Below, piece by piece: positions 1 through 9,035 of a DNA stretch of 64,000 nt. This DNA comes from DAISKN01 sp963716925. GTDB lineage: Bacteria > Acidobacteriota > Vicinamibacteria > Marinacidobacterales > SMYC01. The position numbers and the translations under genes were made by a program. The notes under the pieces are model-generated. The model ran no database searches, was not told where the DNA came from, and worked only from the letters and a program-made list of their open reading frames with translations. The DNA lies in contig CAVQUX010000015.1 in assembly GCA_963716925.1 (NCBI GenBank), positions 1-64,000 of the forward strand. Reading direction: 5' to 3'. Numbering within the stretch: position 1 is the first letter of the stretch; every line of letters starts with the position of its first letter.

Positions 1-24
1 GCTGGTTTGGCTGGGTGCCATCAT

Positions 25-51
25 TTCACGGCAGCCGGTCGGCTGTGAAAT
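25..51. other. Imperfect inverted repeat at the left edge
   Basis: The arms TTTCA/CAGCCG and CGGCTG/TGAAA form an 11-bp stem with a 3-base bulge and a very short loop. It could be a terminator of a gene lying left of the window. No T-run follows, and no coding sequence is recognisable in 1-274. Confidence 0.25.
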
Positions 52-274
52 CGCTTGTTCGGATGCACCCGATTGGGGCTCGCTGTCACTGTCACAAAAT
101 TCCTACCCGCGGTATTGACGCAGATCAAAAGCCGCCCCCACGGTTGCTTTCTGCCCTTCGCGCAACGCGCCGCGCGACGTACATCAACCTCGCCGGCATC
201 GAGGACGGATTGCGAAAACGACGAGCCGCCTCGGAACTGGATTCGCCTCGAGCGATCGGCTAACCTCGGCGACG

Positions 275-1060
275 TTGCGCAGTGAGATTGCCTCTCCAAT
301 ATCCTGCATTCTCACTTCGTTCGTCTTTTCTCTGGTCGGCCCCGACACCGCGGGCGCCCAGGATCGCGGGCTCACGCTCGAAGCCGGCATCGAGCGCTCG
401 AGCGTCACCATCGACGAGTCGGAAGATACCTGGGGCACGGACTACGTGCAGCTCGGCTACCGCGCGCCCGAGACTGGCGGCGCGTTCTTCGTGTTCGAAC
501 GACAGACCCGGTTCGGGCAGGTCGACACCGTCTTTCGCGGCAGCGGGTACCGCAGGCTCGGCGACTGGACCGTCTCCGGCGAGCTCGGGCTCACTGCGAA
601 TGCCGACTTCTACTATCGGCAATCGGTCGAGGGCGAGCTCTCGAAGCGAATCGTGGGAACGCTGGTCGGCCATGTCCAATATCGTTACCTGAACTTCCCC
701 TCGGCGCGGGTCCAGGTCGTCTCTCCAGCAGCGACGTTCTACTTCGCGAAGGGTGAGCTCCACGGCCGCCTCTATCTCGTGCGCAACTCGACTCTGGAGC
801 TCGACTCCCAGTCGTTTCTGGTGCGGGGTCTCTACGAGCTGAACGATCGGCTTCGATTCGGCGGCGGCTTCGCGGCGGGCGAGCGCATCTTCGATATCAC
901 GTTTCTTCCCGGGGTCCCCGCGGAAGGCTGGCTCGTCTACGGCGACGCCCTCGTGCGGGTGGGAGGAGAGAACGGAATCGGCGTTCGACTCGGCTTCGCC
1001 CACGAAGAGCCGTACTTCGATCGTCTTTCCCTGGGCGCGTACTACCGAAGATGGTTCTAG
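275..1060 (+). CDS. YaiO-like outer-membrane beta-barrel protein
   Basis: A 261-residue protein with a hydrophobic N-terminal signal ending near AGAQ (about residue 29), followed by alternating aromatic/polar strands (for example LGYRAPETGGAFFVFERQ, VQYRYLNF) and ending in a C-terminal aromatic pair (RRWF) typical of outer-membrane barrels. The pattern fits the YaiO family, whose members often sit beside glycosyltransferases. No ATG is suitable, and TTG at 275 gives the longest sensible signal peptide. The 3' end overlaps the next gene by 10 bases, so the three genes to 3688 are probably translated as one operon. The role in polysaccharide export or modification is inferred from context. Confidence 0.75.
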   Translation: MRSEIASPISCILTSFVFSLVGPDTAGAQDRGLTLEAGIERSSVTIDESEDTWGTDYVQLGYRAPETGGAFFVFERQTRFGQVDTVFRGSGYRRLGDWTVSGELGLTANADFYYRQSVEGELSKRIVGTLVGHVQYRYLNFPSARVQVVSPAATFYFAKGELHGRLYLVRNSTLELDSQSFLVRGLYELNDRLRFGGGFAAGERIFDITFLPGVPAEGWLVYGDALVRVGGENGIGVRLGFAHEEPYFDRLSLGAYYRRWF

Positions 1061-2265
1061 AACTCATCGTGGATCTGCTCCCGGCCGCCTTCTTCGTCGT
1101 CGTCTCCCTGTGGGCGGCGACGTCGCTTTTTCTCCTCGTCGACCGGATGACGTACGACCGGACGTGGGGTCGCGTACGCCGCGCGATAGAGGCCATCGAC
1201 GCGGATGTCGATCCCGAGGGCGCCATCGCGACCATTCCACGCCGTACCCTGGAGCGTATCGCCTCGGACGCGTCGACGTCCGAGAAGATCTCGCGCGCAA
1301 TCGCACGGCACCTCGCGCGCTCGCGAGGCACGGAAGTGTACGTCCGACAGTCCCTCTCCATGGTCTCCGGCTTCCGGAAATGGAGACGCATCGCATCCGT
1401 CCGGATTCTCTACCACTCGGACTACGATGGCATTCTCCCGCTGCTCGAGAAGCTTCTTGCGGACGAGGACGAGGAGATCGTCGGCGCCGCGGTGCCGCTC
1501 CTGGGGCATTTCCCGAACCGTCGCGCGGCCGAGCTCCTGATCGAGCTTCTCGTCGAGGAGCGCTACCCGGCGTCGCGGATCGCGACCCAGCTGGACCGCT
1601 TTCCACTACGCATCCCCGGTGAGCTCCTGCCCCTTCTCGGCGCTCCTGCGCCCATCGCTCGTTTCTGGGGCGTCACCCTTCTCTCGCGCTATGGAGACGA
1701 GCCGCAAATGGCGGCGCGGCTGGCGGCTCTCGCTCGAGACGAGGATGCCCGAGTGCGCAAGGCGGTCGCCGCGGCTCTCGGCCGCCTCGCCGCCGCTTCC
1801 GAGGCTCCGGTGGTCGCGGCGCTTCTCGAGGACGACAACTGGTTCGTGCGCGCCCACGCGGCGCGGGCGATGGCCGAGATGAGAGAGACCGCACTCGCCT
1901 CACGGCTCGTCCCGCTGCTCGCGGACAGGGAGTGGTGGGTGAGGCTCGCGGCCAAGGAGTCGCTCGAGGCGATGGGACCCGACGTGATCCCGGTCCTCTT
2001 GAGCACCCTCGACCACCCCGATCGATTCGCGCGGAACAGCGGTGCCGAGGTCCTTCAGAACCTGGGCTTCCTCGACCAGCAGCTCTCGGAGCTCGTTCGC
2101 AACCCCGGCGACGCGGCCGCGGAAGCGCTCGTGGGGAAGCTGCTAATCGCCGGAGAGACCGGGATGATGGAGTCTTCTCTCCGGCGTCATCCCGACGCGA
2201 TTTCGAAGCTCGGTGCGCTTCTGCGCTCGATGGGCGTCTCCCTTTCGCGCACCCTCGATGCTTGA
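1051..2265 (+). CDS. Membrane-anchored HEAT-repeat protein
   Basis: 404 residues. A strongly hydrophobic segment at about 5-30 (LLPAAFFVVVSLWAATSLFL) should anchor it in the inner membrane. From about residue 110 there are repeated two-helix HEAT units with the usual signature (ALARDEDARVRKAVAAALG, ALLEDDNWFVRAHAARAMAE, LADREWWVRLAAKESLEAMG). Such repeats act as protein-binding scaffolds. It overlaps the barrel gene before it (10 bases) and the glycosyltransferase after it (8 bases), which argues for coupled translation and a shared envelope role, perhaps as assembly partner of the transferase. No catalytic motif is visible. Confidence 0.85.
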   Translation: MVLELIVDLLPAAFFVVVSLWAATSLFLLVDRMTYDRTWGRVRRAIEAIDADVDPEGAIATIPRRTLERIASDASTSEKISRAIARHLARSRGTEVYVRQSLSMVSGFRKWRRIASVRILYHSDYDGILPLLEKLLADEDEEIVGAAVPLLGHFPNRRAAELLIELLVEERYPASRIATQLDRFPLRIPGELLPLLGAPAPIARFWGVTLLSRYGDEPQMAARLAALARDEDARVRKAVAAALGRLAAASEAPVVAALLEDDNWFVRAHAARAMAEMRETALASRLVPLLADREWWVRLAAKESLEAMGPDVIPVLLSTLDHPDRFARNSGAEVLQNLGFLDQQLSELVRNPGDAAAEALVGKLLIAGETGMMESSLRRHPDAISKLGALLRSMGVSLSRTLDA

Positions 2266-3688
2266 GCTCCCGGCCCTCCTGTGGTGGCTTCGCGCCGTCG
2301 TCTTCGGGTGCTTCGCCTATCTGCTCGTCAACTACGCAGCCTTTTTCGTCCTGGCTGCCGTCTCGTTACTCGAGAGCATGAGGCGCCGGGCGGAATCGCG
2401 GGCCGAGGACCAGGAGGCCGTGGCGCTCTCGCGCTTCACCATCCCCGTGAGCGTGATCGCCCCGGCTTTCGACGAGGAGCCCGTCATCGAGAGCACCATT
2501 CGAACGCTCCTCGAGCTCGACTATCCGGAGTACGAGGTCCTCGTCGTCAACGACGGATTGCGCGACGGCACCCTGGCCCGACTGCGGGACGGCTTCGGTC
2601 TCGAGCCCCGACAGGTCTTCTATCGAGACCGCATCCCCACCGCGGAGGCCACGGTCGTCTACGTGAGCGCACGGCACCCGAGACTCCGGGTCATCGACAA
2701 GAAGAACGGCGGGAAGGCGGACGCGCTCAATTGCGGGATCAACTTCGCGCGTTACCGGTACGTCTGCTGCATCGACGCCGACAGCTTCTACGACCCGAAG
2801 GCCCTCCTTCACGCGATGAGGCTGGTCCAGAAGGACCCGGCGGCCGTGGTGGGCGTGACCAGCCCCGTTGCCATCAGCGCCGAGCCCGAGACCTGGCACC
2901 GCGCGGCGATGGGCGAGAAGCCCATGGACGCGCTCCTGCTGACGAGCTTCCAGCATCTCGACTACTCGCGCGCTTTTCTCAACAACCGCATCGGCTGGAG
3001 CCGGTGGAAGTTCATGCTGTGCACGGTAGGGGCGTTCGCCATCTGGCGCCGGGACCTGCTGGTGGAGCTCGGCGGCTTCTCACGCCAGTTCACCTGTGAA
3101 GACATCGAGATGACGTTTCGCGCCCACGCCCGGTTTCTCGAGCGCAAGGAGCCTTATCGCATTCTCTGCATGCCCGAGGTCGTCGCCGTGACCGAGGGTC
3201 CGGATCGCACGCGGAACCTCATCGCCCAGCGGGCCCGATGGCAGCGGGTCATCAACGAGACGGTGTGGCACTACCGGCGCATGCTTCTGAACCCCCGGTT
3301 CGGCGCGGTGGGACTCCTCGGCATGCCGTACTATTTCCTCTTCGAAGCTCTGACGCCGCTCGTGGAGTTCGTCGCATTCGTGACCCTCCCTCTCGCCTGG
3401 TGGCTCGGATTCTTGTCCTGGCCGGAGTTCTTCTGGCTCGTCGGCTCGATAAGCTTCGCGAACGCGGTGCTTACGAACTGGTCCCTGATTTCGGAAAGCC
3501 GCATCATGCGCCGCTACCCGCTCTCGACCCTCGCGCGCTACACGCTCCTCGGTGTCGGGGAGTACCTGCTTTACCGCCCCATCATCTTCGTGGCGCGGTG
3601 GAAGGGAGTAATCGGGTTTCTACGGGGCGACAAGAGCTGGCACAAGTTCGTTCGCAACATGCGACGCTCGAACGCGCCCGCTTCCTAG
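2258..3688 (+). CDS. Processive family-2 glycosyltransferase (membrane polysaccharide synthase type)
   Basis: 476 residues from the ATG at 2258, which overlaps the HEAT gene by 8 bases; a longer frame opens at 2213 but lies inside that gene. One N-terminal transmembrane helix is followed by a GT-A domain with the nucleotide-binding start (VIAPAFDEEPVIESTI), a DAD motif near residue 173 (CCIDADSFYDP), the ED acceptor motif (CEDIEMTF) and QRARW near residue 323, the Q/RxxRW signature of processive enzymes of the cellulose, hyaluronan and PgaC type. Three or four C-terminal helices follow. It probably polymerises and extrudes an exopolysaccharide; the sugar cannot be told. Its stop codon overlaps the stop of the convergent PEP-CTERM gene. 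Confidence 0.93.
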   Translation: MLELPALLWWLRAVVFGCFAYLLVNYAAFFVLAAVSLLESMRRRAESRAEDQEAVALSRFTIPVSVIAPAFDEEPVIESTIRTLLELDYPEYEVLVVNDGLRDGTLARLRDGFGLEPRQVFYRDRIPTAEATVVYVSARHPRLRVIDKKNGGKADALNCGINFARYRYVCCIDADSFYDPKALLHAMRLVQKDPAAVVGVTSPVAISAEPETWHRAAMGEKPMDALLLTSFQHLDYSRAFLNNRIGWSRWKFMLCTVGAFAIWRRDLLVELGGFSRQFTCEDIEMTFRAHARFLERKEPYRILCMPEVVAVTEGPDRTRNLIAQRARWQRVINETVWHYRRMLLNPRFGAVGLLGMPYYFLFEALTPLVEFVAFVTLPLAWWLGFLSWPEFFWLVGSISFANAVLTNWSLISESRIMRRYPLSTLARYTLLGVGEYLLYRPIIFVARWKGVIGFLRGDKSWHKFVRNMRRSNAPAS

Positions 3689-4566
3689 CGCCGCCGCCAC
3701 AGCCCGAGCACGAACGCTCCACCGAGCACCAGAAGGAGCGTGGACGGCTCGGACACGACCCCACCTGGACCGATGGTTCCCCTTCCCGCGAGCGAGACGA
3801 TTTGCCCTTGCCCGTCGACCAAGACCACGTTGAGCCCGTAGGAGCCCTCGAAGACCGAATGCGTGAAGTCGGGGCGGACGTCCGAGTCCGTGAGCCCGAG
3901 ACTCATTCCGTATAGCGTCACCTTATGCGCGGCGCCGCTCTGGTCGAAGGGCGTGCTTTCGACGAACGGCAGGAAGCCAAAGTGTCCTCCCGCCGGCGTC
4001 AGCATCGATCCGTAATTGCTTTCCGACATCGCATACAGCCCCCCGCCCACGTTCAGGAAGTCGATGATGTCGGCGGCGCGCGCGTTGAGGATATCGAGCT
4101 CGGCTTGTGTCAGCAGCCCACCCACGTCCGAAGCCACGACGATCCCCGAGTACAGGGTTCCGAGCCCGTCGAGCGCCGCACCGAGAGTGCTCGCGTCGTG
4201 CTTGTCGAGCGTCAGGCCGAGCCCAGCGATTTCCGCCTGGAGGAACGCCGCCCCTAACTCGGTGTGGTTCAGCGGGTCGCTCAGCTCTTCGAGGGTCAGG
4301 AAGCTCTCCACGTAGAGAAGATGGTCGATCCCCGAGGCCCGGAACGAGTTGAACAACGGATCGGCGACGAACTCGACCGCAGTGCGGTTGAAGGTACCAG
4401 CTCCCTGAGCGTTCGTGCCGACTACGGCATGAAAATCCGGGTCGCTCCCCGTCAAGAAGATGGAGCCCGCCCACGCTGGTGTGGCGAGAATCGTCGTAAC
4501 AAGAAGGACACACTTGAAGGCGGCCATGCGCCCAGAGCGCGCGCGGCCGAGCAAGGCGCTGTTCAT
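3685..4566 (-). CDS. PEP-CTERM sorting-domain protein
   Basis: 293 residues from the ATG at 4566, which has a run of six Gs five bases upstream as ribosome binding site. A frame continues upstream to 4827, but that part belongs to a decayed deacetylase gene. A signal peptide ends near ATPAWA. The body is a single uncharacterised domain rich in small residues. The C-terminus has a SEPS motif, one hydrophobic helix and RRR, which is the PEP-CTERM exosortase-recognition tail. An exosortase must lie elsewhere in the genome. PEP-CTERM proteins commonly accompany exopolysaccharide genes, which fits the glycosyltransferase next door. Confidence 0.85.
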   Translation of the reverse strand: MNSALLGRARSGRMAAFKCVLLVTTILATPAWAGSIFLTGSDPDFHAVVGTNAQGAGTFNRTAVEFVADPLFNSFRASGIDHLLYVESFLTLEELSDPLNHTELGAAFLQAEIAGLGLTLDKHDASTLGAALDGLGTLYSGIVVASDVGGLLTQAELDILNARAADIIDFLNVGGGLYAMSESNYGSMLTPAGGHFGFLPFVESTPFDQSGAAHKVTLYGMSLGLTDSDVRPDFTHSVFEGSYGLNVVLVDGQGQIVSLAGRGTIGPGGVVSEPSTLLLVLGGAFVLGLWRRR

Positions 4567-4689
4567 CGAACCCCCCAGTGCGCCGTAGGGAAAGACTATA
4601 TTAAGGTGGGGAGCAAAATTCAACCGGCCCGAACGGATTTGTCCGCGGCCGGAGCGGCAGCGCACGGACGGGTGGGGACTGGCGCAGTT

Positions 4690-5136
4690 CTTGCCGAAAA
4701 CGTCTTTGATGATCTCGCAGCCCTCCTTCTCGTGCTTCAGGGCGACCGCGACGGCCTCGTCCCAGCTCTTTCCCGCCGTATATTCCGGCGACGCCGGATG
4801 GCGAGCGCTTCGCGTGTGTAGTCCCACCTCGTTGCGGCGTCAGGCTGTCGATCACGTCCGACCGTCCGCGCTCCCTCAAGAGCTCCGCTCGATCCCCGAT
4901 GAAGAGGAAATTCGCACGGAGCCCTTCCTCCGTGAGGATCGTCGCAATCTCCTTGATGCTGTCGTCGTTTCCGGCTTCCGGCGGGCTGAACGTGTCCTCG
5001 ACGTCGAAAAACAGGGCGACATCCAGAGGAATCCTGGCTCGCGCTCCGCCGTTCTTCTCGACGCGGCGACGAAAGCCGCTCCCGGCCGCCGTCCCGCAAC
5101 GGTCTTCAGAAAATCGCGACGATTCCCGACCTCCAT
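4690..5136 (-). pseudogene. Polysaccharide deacetylase remnant (frameshifted and truncated)
   Basis: The ATG at 5136 follows a GGAGG site and encodes a Tat-type start (NRRDFLKTVAG). About 80 bases later the homologous frame changes and reads DVALFFDVEDTFSPPEAG, then IATILTEEGLRANFLFIGDR, the metal-binding Asp-Asp region and second strand typical of NodB/polysaccharide deacetylases. Near 4838 the frame changes again to NEVGLHT, the usual HT part of motif 2, followed by SWDEAVAVALKHEKEGCEII. Homology ends near 4690, before the catalytic core is complete. With at least two frameshifts and a missing C-terminus it cannot make a working enzyme. It may once have modified the polysaccharide made by the gene at 2258. 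Confidence 0.7.
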
Positions 5137-5190
5137 TTGTCTTCCCTCCAAGGGAAGCCAGACGCTAACAGAGCGGGTGCACGGGTTGAA

Positions 5191-6234
5191 TCAACTGCCC
5201 TCTTCCCGGCCGACGGAGCCGGTCTCCTTCGCCTGGCCAAGCAGGTAGCGGTCGAGATCGGCGATGAACGCCTCTTTCTTTTCCGCGGTGATGAAGCTGG
5301 CCTCGAAGGAGTTTCGGGCGAGCCGGTAGAGATGGTGCCGCTCGAGGCCGAGGGCCCGTTGCACGGCGGCGTAGTTCTCTTCGATGTAACCGCCGAAGTA
5401 GGCCGGGTCGTCCGAGTTCACGGTGGCGCCGAGACCGGCGTCGAGAAGCGCCTTCAGATTGTGGTCCTCGAGCCGGTCGAAGACGCGAAGCTTGACGTTC
5501 GACAGGGGGCAGACGGTGAGCGGGATCCGCCGCTCTCGAAGCCGGTCCACCAGCTCCCGATCTTCCAGGCAGCGCACGCCGTGATCGATGCGCGAAACTC
5601 CCAGAACGTCGATGGCCTGCCGGATGTAGTCCGGGGGACCTTCCTCTCCAGCATGGGCGACTCTCTCGAGGCCCAGCTCCCGCGCCCTCTCGAAAACCGC
5701 CTGAAACTTCGATGGAGGATGGCCGAGCTCGGAGGAGTCGAGACCGACGCCCACGATTCGCTCGCGGAACGGGACCGCTTGCTCCAGCGTTTCCATCGCC
5801 GCCTCGGCGCTGAGGTGACGCAGGAAGCAGAGAATGAGCCCGGAGGAGATGTTGAACGCCCGCCTTGCGTCGTCGAGCCCGCGGGAAAGGCCATGGATCA
5901 CGGTCTCGAAAGAAACGCCTCGACCGGTGTGGGTCTGAGGGTCGAAGAAGATCTCCGCGTGCCGGACGTTCTCCGCCGCCGCCCGGCTCAGGTAGGCGAA
6001 TGCCAGGTCGTAGAAATCGTGCTCGCGGACGAGCACCGCGGCTCCCTGGTAGTAGAGGTCCAGAAACGACTGCAGATTCTCGAACTGATAGGCTTGCCGC
6101 GCTTCATCCACGGAAGCGTAAGGAAGCTGGATCCGGTTGCGCCTGGCCAGGTCGAACATGAGCTCGGGCTCGAGCGTGCCCTCGATGTGGATATGGAGCT
6201 CCGCCTTTGGAAGGCCGTGGATGAAGCGCCGCAT
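5191..6234 (-). CDS. add: Adenosine/adenine deaminase family protein
   Basis: 347 residues, full length for the family. It has the metal-binding HIH (ELHIHIEGTLEPEL) near residue 13, HAGEEGPP with the catalytic region in the middle, RIDHGVR, PLSNVKL, and the NSDDPAYFGG metal site near the C-terminus. The SSELGHPPSKF stretch and HAGEEGP resemble the bacterial proteins shown to be adenine deaminases (Pseudomonas PA0148 type) more than classical adenosine deaminases, so adenine to hypoxanthine is the more likely reaction (inference from recalled family sequence). Soluble and cytoplasmic, in purine salvage. It appears to stand alone; the genes on both sides are decayed or in the other orientation. 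Confidence 0.92.
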   Translation of the reverse strand: MRRFIHGLPKAELHIHIEGTLEPELMFDLARRNRIQLPYASVDEARQAYQFENLQSFLDLYYQGAAVLVREHDFYDLAFAYLSRAAAENVRHAEIFFDPQTHTGRGVSFETVIHGLSRGLDDARRAFNISSGLILCFLRHLSAEAAMETLEQAVPFRERIVGVGLDSSELGHPPSKFQAVFERARELGLERVAHAGEEGPPDYIRQAIDVLGVSRIDHGVRCLEDRELVDRLRERRIPLTVCPLSNVKLRVFDRLEDHNLKALLDAGLGATVNSDDPAYFGGYIEENYAAVQRALGLERHHLYRLARNSFEASFITAEKKEAFIADLDRYLLGQAKETGSVGREEGS

Positions 6235-6414
6235 GGAGTGTTATTGCTATCTCTCATTATACCGCCTCAGCTGATCGGACCTCCCCTTTCGGGTTCCCGT
6301 CGGACTTCGGGCGCGAGCCCATGCGGCTTCTCGAACTCCGGAGACCAGGGTCCCACCGACGCGCTCCGGCAGAAGGACACGAAATCCGAAGGCGATTACG
6401 AATCGCCCGCGGAT

Positions 6415-6480
6415 TCACTCCGTTCTCAGCGCGCGGAGCGGGTCGACGCGAACCGCGCCGAGAGCCGGGGCGCGCCGTCA
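6415..6480 (-). pseudogene. C-terminal stub of an ABC transporter permease (MacB/ADOP type)
   Basis: The minus strand reads APALGAVRVDPLRALRTE and a stop at 6415-6417. This is the standard ending of FtsX/MacB-like permeases (ARRAxRVDPxxALRxE). Homology stops at about 6480 with no gene upstream, so only a stub is left. Apart from this, 6235-6851 shows no coding sequence I can recognise. Confidence 0.4.
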
Positions 6481-6851
6481 CCCTGTGTCGATAGCCACAC
6501 GACAGGCGGGTCCCTCTTCTCTGTCGAGCTGGCGCGAGGCCCTGAAGGGAGTCCCATGCAGGCCGATCTCCAGGAGTTCGGAACTACCCATGAAGGCGTC
6601 GAGCCGTAGGACGAAGGCTGGGAAAGGTCGAGTTCGGAAGCGGGCTGAGCGGAAGTGACGCGGAGCCGAGCACACGCATCTCGCGACTTTGCACGCCGAG
6701 ACCACTCGCATCGTTACCGACATCGGGGTGAGTGCGCGACAGCGAGTAGCCCCTTTCCTCTCCCAGCCGGTTCTGTTGTATAGTCCGCCAAGCCGCGCGT
6801 TCTCGTTCGACATCAGTCGGAAAGTGTGAAGCGTAGCCTTCAGCAGGTGCC

Positions 6852-8474
6852 ATGCGTGTTTTCTTGATCCACGTCCGTGATCCCCAATTCTACGCGTTGC
6901 CAGCCAAAACGCGCGCCAAGAACGGCAACATTCGTGTGATGGGATTTCCTCCCATCGGCATCATGTCGCTCTCCGCGGTGCTGAAGCGAGAAGGCCACGA
7001 CTGCGTCATGTTCGACCAGGCCAATCCCGAGACGCCCGACGACGTCATTCTGGAGGAAATCCAAAAGCAGCGTCCGGCGCTCGTCGGATTGAGCTTTTTG
7101 AGCACGACGAGCTATCCGTACGCAAAGATGCTCGCCCGGAAGATCCGGGCCGTCTCGCCCAAAGTCCCGATCGCGTTCGGCGGGGTGTTTGCGACGCTCA
7201 ACGCTGAGAACGTCAAGCGACAATGCCCCGAGGTCGATTTCGTTTGCCGCGGCGACGGCGAGCAGCTGATTCTCGATCTGGTGGACCGACTCGACGACCC
7301 GAGCGAGATTCCGGGCATCACGTGGTCCAAGGACGGCGTTTTGATTCACAACCCCGATAGGCGGCTCGATCGCGATCTCGACCAATGGCCGTTCCCCGAT
7401 CGCGAGAGCCTGCCGCTGGATTTCGTGGAATCGATGCCTCTGGACGTCCCCGCCGTTCTCTCGATGGAGCGGTTCACGACCATGCAGACGTCACGCGGCT
7501 GCCCATGGCCCTGCGTGTTCTGCGATATCCCCGTCTTCAGCGAAGGGAAATGGCGTTCGCGGAGCCCTGAGCACGTTCTGGCGGAGCTCGAGGAGCTGCA
7601 AGCGCACGGTTACGGGTCCGTGTACTTCGTCGATGATCACTTTCTGCTCCAGCCCAAACGCATCGCGGCGATTTGTCAGGGCATCAACGACCGCGACATC
7701 CACCTGGAGTGGGGCTGCGAAGGACGCGTCGACTCCGTTTGCCAGCATTTGTTTCCGGCCATGGCCAAAGCCCACTGCCGGACCCTCATGCTCGGCGTCG
7801 AGAGCGGCAGCCAGAAAGTGCTCGACCGGCTACAGAAGAAGCAGACGCTCGCCGAGGTCGAGACCACGGTGACCAATGCCAAAGCGGCGGGCATCGGCAT
7901 CGTGCACGGGTTCTTTGTCGTCGGCTGCCCCGACGAGACCGTCGAGGACGTCCGCGCGACGTTCGACTTCGCCGCGAGGTTGGCGCTCGACACGTTCGGG
8001 TTCAACCGATTGTGCGTTTACCGCGGGACCCCACTGTGGAAAGAGTATGTCGAACGGAAGCTCGTGCACGACGAGCGGGACTGGTACAAGTACTTCAAGT
8101 GCACCGAGATCGATCCGACGTGTCTGCCTGGTGAGACCGTGAACGACGAGCGCACTGCCGGTTTTCGACGGCTGTTCCGCTACAAGATCCGGCACTATCC
8201 GAGCCAGACTGCGCGCCTTCTGTGGCGTTTTCTCCGTCACATGCGGGCGCGCGACGTCTTGTACCTGATCGTCAAACCGTTCCTCGGTCCGAAGCGGGGA
8301 GCGACGAACGCCGAGATCATCTCGCGCGCGGTCGAGCACAGCGCCTCGAAGGACTCGGCAGCCGAGCTGACGAGACTCAGTGACGAGATGCTCACCCAGG
8401 CTTATGACGGGACGCTCGCTACGGACGATCGTGCGACGTTGAGTTCGCACGAGACGGGACCACCGGGCTCCTGA
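6852..8474 (+). CDS. B12-binding-domain radical SAM protein
   Basis: 540 residues. The N-terminal 150 residues form a Rossmann-like cobalamin-binding domain (GIMSLSAVLKREGHDCVMFD, VGLSFLSTTSYPYAKML, AFGGVFATLNAE). The radical SAM domain follows with its cluster cysteines at 217, 221 and 224 (CPWPCVFC), and a downstream glycine-rich SAM-binding segment (LMLGVESGSQKVLDRL). The layout matches the BchE/P-methylase group of cobalamin-dependent radical SAM enzymes, which methylate or cyclise unactivated carbons. The C-terminal 130 residues are a helical domain without a known name. Substrate unknown. It stands alone between decayed genes, so context does not help. Confidence 0.92.
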   Translation: MRVFLIHVRDPQFYALPAKTRAKNGNIRVMGFPPIGIMSLSAVLKREGHDCVMFDQANPETPDDVILEEIQKQRPALVGLSFLSTTSYPYAKMLARKIRAVSPKVPIAFGGVFATLNAENVKRQCPEVDFVCRGDGEQLILDLVDRLDDPSEIPGITWSKDGVLIHNPDRRLDRDLDQWPFPDRESLPLDFVESMPLDVPAVLSMERFTTMQTSRGCPWPCVFCDIPVFSEGKWRSRSPEHVLAELEELQAHGYGSVYFVDDHFLLQPKRIAAICQGINDRDIHLEWGCEGRVDSVCQHLFPAMAKAHCRTLMLGVESGSQKVLDRLQKKQTLAEVETTVTNAKAAGIGIVHGFFVVGCPDETVEDVRATFDFAARLALDTFGFNRLCVYRGTPLWKEYVERKLVHDERDWYKYFKCTEIDPTCLPGETVNDERTAGFRRLFRYKIRHYPSQTARLLWRFLRHMRARDVLYLIVKPFLGPKRGATNAEIISRAVEHSASKDSAAELTRLSDEMLTQAYDGTLATDDRATLSSHETGPPGS

Positions 8475-8564
8475 TGTCCGCGCCGCAAAAGATCGTCTCG
8501 AGAAGCTCGAAGGTCGCCAGAAGGTTGTCAACGCAGACTGATAGGGCATGGCTGTCCCCTCGTG

Positions 8565-9035
8565 TTCCGCCTCGCAAGGAAAGACGATGAAGCATCGAAA
8601 AACGTGACGGAGAGCGAGCTCGTCCGGATTGACCACGTTCCGGATCGTCGAGATCAACGCTCCATCGGTCTCGATGCTGATGACGAAGTCGCCAACCGTT
8701 CACGTCGTTCACGTCGACGACGAGATCGTCCGGCGGCGTTGCCTTGGCGAGAACCCCCGCGAAGAAGCGTCCCACGCGATCCCGACCTAACACCGGGCCC
8801 GCGGATGGCGCCGCGCCTCCCACCGCCATCGCCATAGAGCACCCGCATCCTCCGTGAGCGTCCCCGAGATCGCATCGATGTCCCCGCTCGAGACGCTCAG
8901 AAACGCCTGCATGAGATGCTGGTGGGTTGCGGTTCACCTCGAACCGGGGTTTTCCGGCCGCGATATGTTTCTTCGCGCGATGAAGCACTTGCCGACTCGC
9001 TATCTCGTTCAGTTCCAGACTCTGACGGATAACTG
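8565..9035 (-). pseudogene. ECF41 (SigJ-type) RNA polymerase sigma factor, C-terminal remnant
   Basis: Reading the minus strand in shifting frames gives LELNEIASRQVLHRAKKHIA (end of sigma region 4), FLSVSSGDIDAISGTLTEDA, GRDRVGRFFAGVLAKA and VISIETDGALISTIRNVVNP. In that order they form the end of region 4.2 and the SnoaL-like C-terminal domain that defines ECF41 sigma factors. At least three frame changes separate them, and regions 2 and most of 4 are missing upstream of 9035. It is a dead gene. The bases 8475-8564 carry nothing recognisable. Confidence 0.65.

Noticed and set aside
4567..4640. Sigma-54 site before the first PEP-CTERM gene
   Set aside because: The GG and GC dinucleotides are nine bases apart instead of ten.
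8477..8543. Plus-strand stretch DVRAAKDRLEKLEGRQKVVN after the radical SAM gene
   Set aside because: Only about 22 codons without start or known homology; likely chance.
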